NCBI RefSeq assembly: GCF_001638985.1
Contig: NW_017265140.1
Span: forward strand, 868,001 to 932,000
DNA length: 64,000 nt
DNA from: Phycomyces blakesleeanus NRRL 1555(-)
Lineage: Eukaryota; Mucoromycota; Mucoromycetes; Mucorales; Phycomycetaceae
Direction: 5' to 3'
In this document: one piece after another, positions 12,656 through 25,588 of the stretch
Position numbering within the stretch: the first letter of the stretch is position 1
Layout: every line of letters begins with the position of its first letter
Translations under genes and position numbers: made by a program
The notes under the pieces: model-generated
What the model saw: only the letters and a program-made list of their open reading frames with translations
The model's database searches: none
What the model was told of the DNA's origin: nothing

Positions 12656-13037
12656 TATATATACTTACATACCTACATATCTATCTATCTATCTATCTAC
12701 CTATATATTCTTATATATATATATATTATCACTTTATAAACACATATATTCACACAGATATACCTTGTGTATAGGTTATGCAAAGACAACAATTATATGT
12801 ACAAATATTATATATATATAATATATAATATATTTTATTATTTTTATTAAAAAAAAAAGAAGATAGTTGGCTTTTATTTGATTATTTTTTCTTTGGCTAT
12901 TTCTTTCTTATTTTTATTTCATTTTTTGGTGAGGGTATTCAATAGTTTCTGAATTCAATTTTCCTTCTTCTTCTTCTTCTGCTTTTTACAGACAAAAAAA
13001 AAAGAAAAAAAATAGAAAAATTTATACATGCAACAAA
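12217..13037. other. intergenic stretch with microsatellites
   Basis: No gene is seen. The segment is the 3' side of two convergent genes. It is pyrimidine-rich up to about 12500, then carries CA, ACAT (about 12594-12650), TA and CTAT microsatellites, followed by AT-rich DNA and poly-A runs. Confidence 0.6.
12594..12730. repeat. (ACAT)n / (TA)n / (CTAT)n compound microsatellite
   Basis: Uninterrupted ACAT tetranucleotides (about 12594-12650) pass into a TA run, then CTAT units (about 12680-12705) and a second TA run. It lies in the 3' flank of the MYB/SANT-like gene, and nothing links it to a function. Confidence 0.85.
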
Positions 13038-13559
13038 TTAGGACTTTTTTTTAGGATTTTTAATAATGTCTTGGGGGATGGCTGTGGATTTAGTGCCACG
13101 TGCATAAGATGGCATGATTTGCGCTTGATCGTTCAATACAAGCAGGGTTTCGTCTTCATCGTCTTCTTCGTTTTCATAATATGCCTTGATCACCTCATAG
13201 TCATCCTCACTCCAATAATCGCCTGTTTCACTGTCGTCGTCTTCTGGTGAACCGTCTTCACAATCAGCGTCTGACATTGACATAACAGCAGCCATGGCTT
13301 GCATAGATTCACTGACTTCGGACGGCAATGCCTCATTGAGAATGGTCTTGTTCTCAACTTTAGCTTCTGCTGAATTACATGGGGATTGGGTCATGGAAGA
13401 AGGGATGAAGCCATCTATATTCAAAGCAAGTTTTTTTTTTGTGTTGTAATTATTATTATTATTATTATTTATTTTTGTCTTGCCTTGTTCAGGACTCTTT
13501 ACTGTGATTGGAACTCAGTTGTATACCATAATAGTCTTCTTCCGGTGAATACTCTCCTC
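13038..13559 (-). CDS. small acidic hypothetical protein, 5' exons unresolved
   Basis: The last exon is 13038..13414. It follows an ATATAG acceptor and ends NPKKKS-stop, with a very acidic middle (EDGSPEDDDSETGDYWSEDDYE). One upstream exon fits in phase: 13527..13559, flanked by ...ATAAG and GTATAC, encoding GEYSPEEDYY and joining as EEDYYDGFIPSS. No initiating ATG can be placed with confidence. A candidate first segment with a good GTGAGT donor lies near 14172-14200, but its phase does not match. An alternative is a shorter protein starting at the in-frame ATG 13394 (MTQSPCNSAE, 118 residues). No domain is recognised; the mix of acidic and basic residues suggests a nuclear or regulatory protein, but that is a guess. 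Confidence 0.5.
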
Positions 13560-13848
13560 CTTATCTGATTGGGCTCCGTAAAGAAGTTCGAGGTCACCTA
13601 CAAAAAAAAAAAGAAAAAAAAAAGACACACACACACAGAATTTTGTCTGTCTAAAATCCCTATAGTTTTTTTTCCTTCTGTTTTAAACCAATCGATTGGT
13701 TCTACTTTAATATATACATTTTTAAATACATTAAATATATATTTATTTATATATTTGTATAAATATTTTGAAAGAAGAAGACACCAACAAATAAAGTGCT
13801 TCTTATTTAAACTATTCCCTATTTTGAAACAGAAATATATATACACAA

Positions 13849-13879
<31 letters not shown>

Positions 13880-14951
13880 CATAAAAAGTATACATATATT
13901 TTATTTTATATACAAATACAATTGGTTTTAACTTGATAAAGAAGTCCAATCCCAACTACTGGGCAAGAAAAGAATAAAAATAAAAAGGTTTTTTATATAT
14001 ATGGAAGTTTACGTATACGTGTAATTGTAGGTGTAATTGTAGGTGTATTTGTATGTACATATGTATGTACATATGTATGTATAGATATATGTATGTATAT
14101 ATGTATATATGTACGTGTGCTTGTGAGTGGATATGGATATGTATACGTAAAATAATAAAAGAAAAAAAAAGACTCACGGGCCAGGCCAAATTGCACATAT
14201 AATTCAGATTAATTGGTCGAGAACAATTGTTATGAATTTACCGTATATATATATATGTGTGCGTCTTGTGAATCGAGAATTGCGATCAAATTCAATATGT
14301 ATATATTTAACACCTTACAACCCCCTTTGTTTGATGTACAATTTTAATGCAATACCTCCACGTGGAATCATATAAATAAATAAGAGAAGAAGATTATGCC
14401 TTTAAACAGACATACATAAATAACATTCATATAAAACACACTCAAAAAGACAAAGTCTTGAAACTCAATGAATAGGAGTTAAAGTAGTCCTTTCTTATAC
14501 ACACAAAAAAAAGTATTGTATTTAGGATTCTTAATGACATTGACAAGTCTTGTAGTTTAAAAAAAAAGCTTAAAAAACACTTGTGATTTTCTCGATCGAT
14601 GTCTTTCTTTTTCAAGTTACAACCTAAAATAATAATAGTATTGTAGATAAAATAAACTGTCGATCCCTAAAATAATAAAAGAAAAATCAAGTCACCGCCC
14701 ACCCCACCCCCCACTTACAACCACAGCCTCACCATACAACATCAACCAAAATTCTCACACAAAAAACCATGTATTATTAATATTCATAAACAAACACCAA
14801 TACCAATACCAATACCAATGCCAATGTCCATACCCACACACATAGATAAGCAAACTACATATATAAATATTAAAGTATTATATTATATTAGATTGTATTG
14901 TATTGTATTGTATTGTATTGTATTATTTATTTATTTATTTATGCATTTATT
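13560..14951. other. AT-rich stretch between two minus-strand genes
   Basis: It probably holds the unresolved 5' part of the acidic gene, since a GTGAGT donor after a short open segment is visible on the minus strand near 14172. It also holds the 3' flank of Nup188. Contents include CA and TA runs (13849-13880), GTAT repeats on the minus strand (about 14040-14110) and a TATTG pentanucleotide repeat at about 14894-14925. No other gene is recognised. Confidence 0.45.
14894..14925. repeat. (TATTG)n pentanucleotide repeat
   Basis: About six tandem TATTG units pass into TTTA tetranucleotides just downstream of the Nup188 stop codon, so the repeat lies in or next to its 3'UTR. Confidence 0.85.
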
Positions 14952-17900
14952 TTAGTTCTTTACGGCGGCGTCTTTTTTCTGACTTGACCGATCATATACT
15001 CTAGATAGGACTTCATTAACACATGGAAGAACAGTCGTTTCAATTTCATCTCGAGAATATGCACTCAACCCCGGCTTTTTTCCAAACAACATGACCTGGG
15101 TTGTCAAAAGATAAGCACAGGCTTGTACAACATCCATCATCGTCTTGTTTGCCACTTCCGGATTGAAAGCCGGATCTCCTTTAACCAAACATCCCTGGCT
15201 CTTCCACTGCCTGACCATTCGAAGTCCAGCATTAATACATTCAAGTACAGTTCCAAATGACACCGACTCCTCAAACACAACATGTATGTAAGGAGTAAGA
15301 ATAATGTTCCCAAAAGGCCACTCTCCACTCGGTCTGTTTAGTGTAATGTTGACTTTTGTCAAGATATTCAACGAAAGCAAGATGTTACGCAAAATCCTGG
15401 CAATTTTTTGGACCGTCAAGTACATCAGTAAACTCGTCTTGGGCTCAGATGCAGATATATGCTCACGAGGCGAAGTAAATGTTTGTCCCAATTCGGTTTC
15501 CCGCTTATTCATCGGAAAAAGTTGGGCTTGCATGTGTGCAGGGTGAGTTAAGAAGTAAAGATAGCTTTGCAGCAAAGTAAGAGAGCATTCCTTGTAGGAC
15601 AGAAACAGGTCCAAAGCATAGTCTTTGACTCGATCTGCATTCTTTGCCAAGCTGAACATAACCATCGAAATTCTTTCCATCTCTTCAAGCACAGGCGATG
15701 ACAACGACTCACTGGAGCCCAGAACAACCATGGATCCCTCGTTATTATTGGCATTCGAGAAAGCCCGGCCAGTCTGTACCTTGTAGAGATGCATAAACTT
15801 GGCCGCTCCCCGCAATACTGAATCTGCTCCCTTACTGGCATGAAGAGCATTTCTAGTAACTCCCAACATAAGACACCATATGTTGTGAAGAGGACTGTGC
15901 TCTAAACATGCCGGCTTTTCATCTTGTCCACCGAACCGGAGGAATACATCAATACCATTGCCCACAAGTTTTTGGGTCAGTGCATTATTGGTGAGTAGAG
16001 CAAATAATCCGGCCTGTTCAAGTTTCTCAGTAGCCTCGGGTGTCTTTGTCAAAGTCAATAACAGATAAAGTCCACTTTGGGCATAAGGCGAAATAAGAAT
16101 GGTCTTGGCTTCATTTCCAGGTTTAACTTGGCTAAATAATACAGTTTTTTTTAGTAAACTTATTTTTTTATGGTAATTACATATAGACACAATATCCAAA
16201 CCAATTCTTTACCTTTCAATCTCATTAACCACAACCGCAATACCAGCATGAATAAGCTGCAATAAAGTAGGGAAAGTGTCATAGCGCGAAAAGATAGCCA
16301 ACCATACATCTTGTTGAAAAGCGTAAGGTCCATTCACCAATTCTTCCAAAAGCGCAATCACCACATTGAAATCTTTGATAAGTTCCTCTGATGAACCATC
16401 GTCTTTTTTGGTTGAAGTTGCATTAGACTGCATGGCCTTTTTAACAATCACCAGGAAACTCTCACAAGAAATTTCCATCAATTCATTCAGTGGTCCGGTC
16501 AGGCTTCTTGTTGTTCTATCGCTTAAACTAAGTTCCCTGACTATTCCACGAGAACTGCGAAGGGTGCGCATACAGAGCAAGATAGTCTCGAGTAAAGGTC
16601 GATGGAATGTTGTGGCTGTCAAATTATCAAGGTTGGTCTTAAGTGCAAAATTCTCTTTCTGGAGTAATTTACAAAGCTTGATCACAAGTAAAAACATGTT
16701 TTCGATATAGGTCTTCTTTGCGGCCTTGTTGGGGCCCATAAGAATCGAACGGTTCGAATCAATCCAATCTTCGGTCATAGCTCGAATAAAGTTAATCATC
16801 ACACTGTAAGAGGTAAGTGCAATACTAGAGTCGCGTTTTTCTGTAGTAGCCTGGGTCACAAGTTTCTCTACAAATTCGAACAGGGAAATGGTTCGTGCTG
16901 TCGAGTTTCTAGTCGACCAAATCAAATTACTGACGTGACATGAACAAGTCTCAATAAATAACTTGAATGAGCGCAGAAGAATGAGATCCGAGTCAACCAA
17001 TGACCAATTGTGGTTGGCTCGACAGATATCCAAAAGGAATTTCTTGGATGCCTTCTTAATGGTCTTGTCCGGCACCGGTTCATTATTACCATTTTCGATG
17101 ATATGTCCTTGCTGAGTCGGTGCGGGTATATTTGTTTTATAGAGAGCTTCAATGCGTGCCTCTGCAAGTCTCAGGTCATAAAGATAAGAGTCACCATACT
17201 GTCGCCCTTCACCATCAGCATCGTCGTCGCCGAATCCAACCACGCCCACAGATGTCAAGAGCTGAGACACATTTACAACGCCAATATAATTTAACAGATC
17301 GACATTGTCTTGCTGAACGAGAACAGAAAGTTTAGGGTCAAAACTGCTTTTGGTCAGCGTATCTTGAATACTCGATAGTGTGCTGGCATCGCTAATCTTT
17401 ATAATCAGATTCTTTAGCCCAGCCGGAAGTGTATCAGCCACCCCTGAGCTGGTTACATTGGAGCGGGAGTAATTGGATCTGGCAGTAAGATGGATATCAA
17501 ATGTCATGATTCTCAAAGCAAACGCCTTGCTGAGACGAATACAGCACAATCTACGAACTACTCTGTTGTGGCTAGACACACTTGTGGTGTGGGTCGAATC
17601 AAGTTCACTATCAATAGTCGATTGTATCTTTCTGAGCTCAAGAGGTGTCTTCTGTTGATTTTCAATATCTCCCTTGTTCAATATAATCTGACCAAGCGCA
17701 TGCCACAGAGCATTGTCAATTCGAATTCTTTGCAGCAATAGTCTATGGTCAGCTGCAGTTTCCCAAAAGGTGGCCAGAAATCTCAACACGTTTGAGAGTA
17801 CGGTTGGCTTTTCCACGGCCAGCATCTGCCAGTGAGTCAAGATGTCCACAGCAGAGCGAACGGCCGATTCATTTCCAGCGGGTGTACGTCCATTGATATT

Positions 17901-20900
17901 ATTATTATTATTATTATCCATCCTATCTTCTCTAGTCAACATCTTAACAGCAGATTTTGGACTAGGCATGATGTACTCGCCACACTCCAAAAAGAGAACT
18001 CCAAGCGTCGGTTGGCTTTCCAACAAAAGAGTAATCATCTGCCATATTGATGCGAGCAGACGCTCATTTTGGAAATGATCCTTGGCAATCTCCAAATAGC
18101 ATCGAACTATGTCCTTGGCTTGATCAGCGGTACCAAAGTGCTGCACGAGAGGAGGGACGGTCTTCCAGGTGGCCAAGGTACGGCAGAGTAGTGATGCAAC
18201 GTTAGTAGAGAGAATGGGTAGCACGATGCTATGACGATAGTGGATGTGCTTCATAATCGACAAAAAGAAATTTGGCATATTTGTGTCTGTTTTGCGTGCC
18301 AACATGAGCTTTTCAAGCATACTTTCTGGTTGAGCTTTGTTTTTTTGAACCAAGCTAAGTTGGGTTTGGAGAAGCATTTTGACAAATGTGAGACCAAGCT
18401 CTGCAAGTTTCTCAGCTTGTCGTGCCTCCTTGAGAAATGAAATACGGTACAGATGATCGGCAGTAGTGGCGCCATCTGAGATGATGTCCAACAGAGGAGA
18501 GATGTGATGCTCACCACCTTCGTACAGGAAGTGCGTGAGAAGATATTCGCGAATGCGTCCTAGCGATACTTCGTCTTTGGGTGTGGCGTCGGCCTCCTTA
18601 AAATACCGTTCTATTTGAATAAAGATCGACAGCACCTTGGAGCCTATCAAATAACGCTCCGAAAGTGACTGGTAGCCCCAAGCTGCATACGACGGAAAGA
18701 CCTTTTCTGTAAGATAATACAGACAATCGAAAAGTGCTGCTGCTTGATATTGACGCGGTGTTTTGATTTTGTGCGGGGTTTGGCTGGCTTCGTTACCGAC
18801 CCACCAGCTTCGTTGAATATCATGTACAAGTGCCAAGATAAAGTCTAGGAAAGCAAGCAACAGTGGGTATCGACCATTTATGCATTCCATATTTGACACA
18901 AGTTCCTCGATCTTTGTACCAGGAGCAATCCACACTGTATAAGGTGTTCTGAAATTTGAAGTGATGTGGTTGGTGGAATTGGAGAAAGCCAATATGGGGG
19001 ATGATTCAAGGAAAGTCCATATGTCGTTTCGGTACAGAGGTAGTAATAAGGTCAAGCAGCGTAGTGCAGATGTCGTGATATAGGTTGGACACGATGATTC
19101 ATGTGAGCTACAGTAAGTGAATGTGCTGCAAAGTGTTGTAATTAGGGTAGGAGGGCTGCCGGGTGTAATAAATTTATGTGATTTATGACAATCCTTTTCC
19201 ACGTGTTCAACCAATTGACCAGCCAGAGATGGATTGTTTTCCATAACTTTTAAAATTAACTCTAGAATGCTGTGTATAATATCCAGTTTTCCAATTCCCT
19301 CATGTTCTCCAATATTTGTAACGTCTGTTGTTTGGTTTACGGTGTGATCTTCTTCGATAAGTTTTCCTAAGAGTGCTGTTAAAAAGCCCCAACCGGAATA
19401 TTTGAATTTCCATTGGACCAGGCAACTTCCATTAGAGTTTTCCAATAATTTTCCTTCAGTGCCAGCAGGAATAATAAGTTCAGCAACAAATGATCCTTCT
19501 CTTAAAATAACAAGATAATTCTCGGCTTTAACAATTGTTGATTGTCCTTCTTTGCGGGCCGAGACATTAGCAGAAGGCTTAATATTGACAAGCAAAGTTT
19601 CGAGAGTAGTCATGTATTCAAAGACATGTTTAGCAGAATCTTTTGAAGTCTCCACATTATCTGCCGAACCGGTGAGAGAGGCCAGCAGTTGTGTAAAATC
19701 TAAAAAGCGCGCAGGAAATCTTTTTCTGGTCGTTGCAATAAGGGACAACGTGTCGTTGGGGACAAAATCCTCTTTCCAGAATTTAGCGCACAATTCGGGT
19801 TCGTCTTTAAATAAAAGCTGGGTACATTTGACAAGACTGGGATAGCTTTCTGTAGGTAAAAAGCAAGGGCGAGTCCAAGAGAGAATCGAATTGAGAAATA
19901 TTCTAAGAGTGTTGCGACATGTGGATTTGTTTGGATTCTCTTCAGAACACACGGTACTCTGAATGATGGCTATGATATGATCGAATACGCTCAATCGGAT
20001 AGATCTGCTTGCATACAGTCTAAATACATCCGCTGTCTGATTAATAACCGGCTTTTTGCGCGCCATATCTTCCGAATTGGCACCGTCTACGACTGGGCGT
20101 GATGTCAAGAGTTTGGCAGGTGTAACGGTAAGCTCTCCTTTGAAAAACGTTTTTACATTTGAGTAAACATCCAAAGAGTCAGTTGTATTGTCCAGTTTGC
20201 TGTTGAGGAAGGCTAGGAAATAAGACCAAGCTAGCATAAATGTGGAATGTGATGATGAATTTCCCAGAAATGCCACAACACTGTTGATGTCTAAGATCGT
20301 CTCTGGTGATTTCAATAATGTATTTCCTTGTTCATTTGAAATGTTCTCTTTGGGCAAGTTCTCTAATCCAAGTACTTGAACTGCGACAAGTTCGCACATG
20401 TAGGATACCCTGTGAAATAAATCAGTGTCTTGTTGGCTAAGCAAGCGACCACACGTTTGATGCAAGGCAAAACAGTTGGCTTCAAATTCTTGGATGATCG
20501 TAAATGCTCGTTTTGGTGGGCAAGGTTCAAAGGCGTGAATAAGAAAGAGTGTCTCGAGTAGTGCATACTCTTCCTTGAGATTCTGTCGTGCTCTCATGAC
20601 CGCCCATGGGGCATATGAAAAGAATTGTGAAGGAACGTCGAATCGTACGAGGTTTTTCAATTGAATAATAATCTTATCCGCAAAGTCTGTATTAACGTTT
20701 ATTGTTTTTATTGCATTTTTGGCAATCTGCGTGTAAGGGTGTGTGGATTCTCGAGAAATACGGATCAGTGAAGTAACGCACTGTAGAATAGCAATACGAT
20801 CCTGAAAGTAGTATTCGGCAAAGTTTATGATGAGAGTTGTATCTTCACACATTTGGTATCCATATGCTTTCTTTGCTGAATCCGAGTGATTGTCATTCTC

Positions 20901-21348
20901 CTGTCGATAGGCATTCCACAGTAATGCACACTGAAGTTCGTTCAAGTCCAGGAAAGTGCTTAATGTGTGCACAAGGTCCACTTCTTCTTTGTTGAGAACG
21001 ATAGTTTTCCCTTCGATCGAGATGTTTGTTCCGACTTTTAACTTTAACCGAGATTGTGATGATGGTTCGTTAAAGGCTTTGAGGCCCAGAGACAAGCTGT
21101 TGGTTTTCTCTTCTAGAAGAGTCTGCAATAGATCAGTCGAGCATTGGTCTACGCCACGCTCGATGGTATCGAATAGCTTTTGGTACGTTCTAATATGTGC
21201 ATTTGTATATTTTTTAAAAACAAAACAAAACAAAAAGACAATAATGTTGTCAACATGGTGTTGATTGTCGCAAATTAATTGTAACATGCTTTCTGATCTG
21301 TCATTACCCTGCAAACTTGTCGTCCAAATAATTTGCTTGTGCTGCCAT
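14952..21348 (-). CDS. NUP188: nucleoporin Nup188 (inner-ring scaffold of the nuclear pore)
   Basis: Model: complement(join(14952..16131, 16213..21189, 21308..21348)), 2,065 residues. The start is the ATG at 21348 (MAAQANYLDDKFAG). A 41-nt first exon joins in phase to TYQKLFDTIERG through a 118-nt intron, and an 81-nt intron joins VVNEIES to QVKPGNEAK. The middle exon is 4,977 nt. The protein is an all-helical solenoid without membrane segments. I call Nup188 rather than its paralogue Nup192/Nup205 because of an SH3-like insert at about residues 560-625 (VKAENYLVIL ... IPAGTEGKLL ... LVQWKFKYSGW), which is characteristic of Nup188. Nup188 binds Nic96/Nup93 in the inner ring. The length is somewhat above the usual 1,650-1,900; low-complexity loops such as the Asn run near nt 17900 contribute. 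Confidence 0.85.
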
Positions 21349-22726
21349 TTCAATTGGTAAAAATAGAGAGGGAAAAAACTGCAGCTCAGATTGATCAGAT
21401 TAATGGATTGTGGCAGAGGGTCGTAAAATAAGAGGCTTATATATATATGTATATATGTATATATATATGTATATGAATGTATGTGATGTGTGGCTTCCCC
21501 CTCCGCTTTGTCCTTGGTAGCTCCAATGAAACAAGAGACGCGTTTTATGAATAATTGTTATCCAAAGTTTGTGAACGTCACCGTGACTACAGTCTCTCTT
21601 TCTCTCTATTTCTATATCTTATTCACTGTATTTTTCACTTTTTTTCTGCCAAACACTGAGACACATGTAGACTTGATTATATCTGCTAGAAATATATACA
21701 CATATTTATGTATTACTTTTAATAGTCAAAATATGTATTTAATTATGATTATTATTATAATGATGCTTGTATCAAGTAGAATAATCTTTGAGAAATCTGC
21801 CAAGTTAGATTTACAGCCTCAATAAATTCAGTGTCCTGCAATTCTAATCCAGTTGAGAAATGTCAATTGTTTGGGACACACCTTTTGTTTTTCTGTGAGA
21901 CTAATTTTTTTTTACTAGCCCGATTACATGTGCATACTGATCACAGTAGTCACAACAGATTACTTGGTGAAAATAAAAGGTACAGATTAAGTATTTTCAA
22001 AAACAATATATTAAAGCATTCATATTGTATTGTAGTAGTTTTATTCATAAACCCACTTTTGGCTCTGTAGGGACCAGAGGTAATAATTGGAATTTGGACA
22101 AATGCTACAATTGAGGCCTGTTTGATATACGAAATGTTTTGTGGAACACGACGTCTCGTTTTCTTGCTAAAAAGTCGTGTCCATAAATATGTTAAAGTCT
22201 TATATAATCTTTTAATTGAGTTTATTCATTATACTGTTTACCTATTAAGAATATATCATATGATATCAGTGTCCTTTCTATTGAATCTCCAAGAGTAAAA
22301 TATATTAAAAAAATAATTTAACATTTACTTGTGATATATATAAAAGAAAAAGAATACATATTAAAAGACATTTATACATATTTTATAAATATACTCTGAT
22401 CTATGGCGCGTAACAGTTGCTTTCAGTACAATAGAAAATAATTAACTTAAATCATATGAACCAGAAAATATACTTTATTATCCATATTGGTAAGCTCAGA
22501 TATATTATCTTCATTTGCTTCACTTTTCCAGAGCTTCGTAGTTATATTGATACCTGTAAACCAAGAAAGAATCCAGTTTATTGGCATTAAAGCCCAAAAA
22601 CTTTTTTTTTTGCCGCGTCACATATATCTATTCATATGGGTATATATTCCTTTTTATTTTTATAGAAAAAAAAGAAGATATAATGATTAAATAGGCTTCT
22701 TCTTGGGGAACTACTAAATTACAAAC
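21349..22726. other. divergent intergenic region between Nup188 and PARN
   Basis: This 1.4 kb AT-rich space must contain both promoters. TA/TG microsatellites lie at 21440-21485. Two plus-strand open frames (21490-21825 and 21831-22070) have no recognisable features and AT-driven composition, so I do not call them genes. Confidence 0.5.
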
Positions 22727-25055
22727 ATGGAGATCCCTAGACAGCAGTTTATTCAAAGGCTGCCTACCATCAAGAAAGCAATTGATGAGTGTGATTTTAT
22801 GGCCATTGATGCCGAATTCTCTGGTAAATCATAAATTGTACATTACCTGTCAACCTTTAACCAATGTCAATCTTAGGACTGCACAGACCAGGAACAAGTA
22901 AAAGAATTGATACCTTGGCAAACCGTTATGCAGAATATAGAGAAGCCACCAAAAGATTCATCATCATTCAGTTTGGCATGTGCACCTTCAAATGGGATGG
23001 ACCTTCTGGTCGGTATATATCCAAGCCTTTCAACTTTTATATTTTCCCTACTGCCATGACTGGCAAGGTTCAAGCCAACAAAACATTCATGACTCAGGCC
23101 CAAGCATTTGACTTTTTATCCAAACAACAGTTTGACTTCAACAAAGTATGTCAATAATAACTAACACCGAAAAATGTGTACCGAAGAAAGTGAACGATAC
23201 ATGTAATGTTGTGTGATATAGTGGGTTTATCAAGGCGTGCCGTATATGACTTTGGAAGAGGAAAAAGCATATATCAGAGATGCGACACAGCGGTTGAATG
23301 ATGCCATGCCTGATATCCCGATTGATGAAAAAGAACGAGGATTCATTGAAGCAGCAAGGTTCGTTTGGATCAAGAGAGACTTTGGTACACAAAAAATGTT
23401 TCTCACTAACATTCAAAATACATAAAGAAAGGAGATTGATGCCTGGGTAGCTAACCCAAACCCAGAAGATGCAGAAGGTGTAAATATCATTGCCAAAAAC
23501 GCTTACCAACGTCGATTGCTATACCAAGAAGCTCGCAATAGGTAAGTACATATACTACTGACCGTACTATAATATTGTCTTATTGATAAGAGAAACATAG
23601 GTACGAGGGCCTTGTAGCAGAAGGAAAACCTGGCTTTATTCGGATTGCCCGTTTATCAGAGAAGGATATGAATAAGCGCACAGAGGAACGTCGCAAACAA
23701 TTTGAGGTATATATAATACGTGTAAATATACCAGATCAAACATGCAAGCTGATATAAATATATTTTGTTCTAAAGAAAGATTGTGAAGGAGCTACCGGAT
23801 TCCGTCGAGTGATTGATTGGATTTCTGAATCAAAAAAGATTGTCGTGGGCCATAACATGCTCCTTGATATTTGCCATGTAATTGGACAATTTGTAGAACC
23901 TCTTCCCGAGGATGTGCAGGATTTTAAGAAACTCGCTCACAGAGTATTTCCAAAGTATGTACTTCATTCATTTATCTTTTGAGCATGAATATTGATTAAT
24001 AACCTTGTGTTATTACTAGCATGATCGATACAAAACACCTGAGTACATATGTTCCTGAATTCCAGCCATTGTTCGGTTCCTCTACGTCACTTGACATCCT
24101 TCGTTTTGAAACCAACAAAGCTGAGTTCAAGAACCCTCGGATTGGTAAATACAAATAGACACTTACTTAATTAGCTCAATTGGAAGACGAAGGTGCTTTT
24201 TCTTACTATTACTAATTTGTATAAAATGGGATAGATATGGATTGGGAGTTTCCTCGTTATCTAACTGAAAAGGCTCACGAGGCTGGCTATGATGCTTTCA
24301 TGACAGGCTCTGTTTTCCTCAAGATGGTGTCATTCCTGGGTATGTTATACCAGCTACTTTTATTAATATACTATTATTGAATATGACAGTAAACGTGATG
24401 CATATGGTGTATAGATAAAGCACGAAACTCGCCAGAAGAGGTTCCAGAAGAAGAAGTTGAACCTGTTGAAGAAGAGCCAAAAGAGAAAGAGAAATACGAT
24501 GATGGGTGGGAAAAGAGTGATGATGAAGAACAAGATCCAAACTGGCTCAATGAACCCGAGGAGATATACAATCATGGTTCAACTAAAGTAGATCTGCTGG
24601 ACGATCAACAAAAACCCGTTCCAATCCTTGAAGAGTATATTAATAAGGCTGCTATGGTTAGAACTGGGTTTGAGTACTTTAACTTTGTGAACCCTGAAGG
24701 TAAGGAACATTTTGTAAGACACACAATGGAAATAAAGGCAATTACTAATGTCGAGCAACATTACTATTGTTTTCTGCCAGTTATCACTCGACAATCTAAT
24801 ACCTTTTATGTATCCACAAATTCGGGTCCGATTTCGTGCGACTATGTTTCCAAGTTGTTCGAAGTTTTTGGAAAAAATGTCGTGGACGTGATCGATGAGA
24901 CATCAGCATTTGTTGTATATGAGAACTTGAGGGAGAAACCTGATATTGTCAAAGAGTCTGTCACACAGGCAGCAGCAGCTAGCGCTGGAGCTATACATGA
25001 TCTTACAATAAAAACTGTAGGAGATTATTTGGATGACATCCAAAGAGACTCCTAG
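22727..25055 (+). CDS. PARN: poly(A)-specific ribonuclease PARN (DEDDh deadenylase)
   Basis: Nine exons: join(22727..22823, 22877..23145, 23222..23358, 23428..23541, 23601..23706, 23776..23954, 24020..24144, 24235..24339, 24415..25055), 590 residues. It removes poly(A) tails 3'-5' from mRNAs and trims small nuclear RNAs. The DEDDh catalytic set is visible: D28 and E30 in FMAIDAEFSG (I believe the same numbers as in human PARN), D272 in GHNMLLDICH, and H357 and D362 in HEAGYDAFMTG. An R3H-like region is expected between motifs I and II, and residues about 150-215 are compatible. After the nuclease fold comes an acidic Glu/Pro/Lys linker (VPEEEVEPVEEE), then an RRM-like domain (YYCFLPVITRQS ... 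SAFVVYENL) and an Ala-rich tail. The start is the first ATG in good context (AAACATGG). Exon 4 uses an AAAG acceptor and exon 3 a weak GTTCGT donor. Confidence 0.92.
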
Positions 25056-25415
25056 AGTAGACATTAACTTAAAGCTTTATATTATACTATATTCACAGTA
25101 TTTTCACCTTAATAAAGACTTTTCCAATCAATAAACTAATAAACTATGGATTATCACCGGTGTAAAAGCTTAAATAAGTCATTATCGATTGGATCAATTA
25201 GAATATATAATAACGTGCTGCATAATGGAACATAGACATCAAAACATATGTTAAGTTCCCACTGTGCTTACATTCTAATTTCCATATTGTAGAAATAAAT
25301 AACCTTTTTGGATAAAGAATTTTTTGTTGCGATATGTTACACCTGGGTTCAAAAAAATTCATTGTAGCATGATTCTGAAAATCAAAGGTTTTTAGTATTA
25401 GTATTCAACCGCAGT

Positions 25416-25441
25416 CCATAGCAACGGTTGCCATGGCAACC
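25416..25441. promoter_or_regulatory. X-box (RFX/Crt1-type) palindrome plus half-site
   Basis: A perfect 16-bp inverted repeat, GGTTGCCATGGCAACC, lies at 25426-25441 and is directly preceded by the half-site CCATAGCAAC (25416-25425). It is identical to the classical X-box core bound by RFX-family winged-helix proteins, including yeast Rfx1/Crt1, which represses DNA-damage-inducible genes. It lies 90 bp upstream of a TATA box and about 150 bp upstream of the start codon of the giant PARP gene, so control of that gene by an RFX protein is a reasonable inference. Confidence 0.75.
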
Positions 25442-25530
25442 AAATGGCTCGGCGGCTAAAAATGGTAATTATATGTACAACATAGCTGCCTTTGAATTAC
25501 ACTGGTTCAGGTTTTTTTTTGGAGTTTCCA

Positions 25531-25539
25531 TATAAATAG
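25531..25539 (+). promoter_or_regulatory. TATA box of the ankyrin-PARP gene
   Basis: TATAAATAG lies 50 bp upstream of the predicted start codon at 25589 and is followed by a pyrimidine-rich stretch (CTCTCTTCTACC), as expected for a core promoter and start region. Confidence 0.6.
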
Positions 25540-25588
25540 GGCTCTCTTCTACCTTTTTTCCATCCACCATCAAAACGCCTCAAATAGC

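Larger units (their letters stand above)
25056..25588. other. promoter region of the ankyrin-PARP gene
   Basis: This 533-bp spacer separates the PARN stop from the PARP ATG. Its first half is AT-rich and probably PARN 3'UTR. The second half contains an X-box palindrome at 25426-25441, an extra half-site at 25416-25425 and a TATA box at 25531, described separately. No other gene is seen. Confidence 0.6.

Noticed and set aside
21190..21353. N-terminal extension of Nup188 starting MKWQHKQ
   Set aside because: It reads through an intron (FLFCFVFKKY). The spliced start MAAQANYLDDKFAG joins in phase with good signals.
21490..22070. two plus-strand open frames upstream of PARN
   Set aside because: Hydrophobic, AT-driven composition with no recognisable features; more likely promoter DNA.
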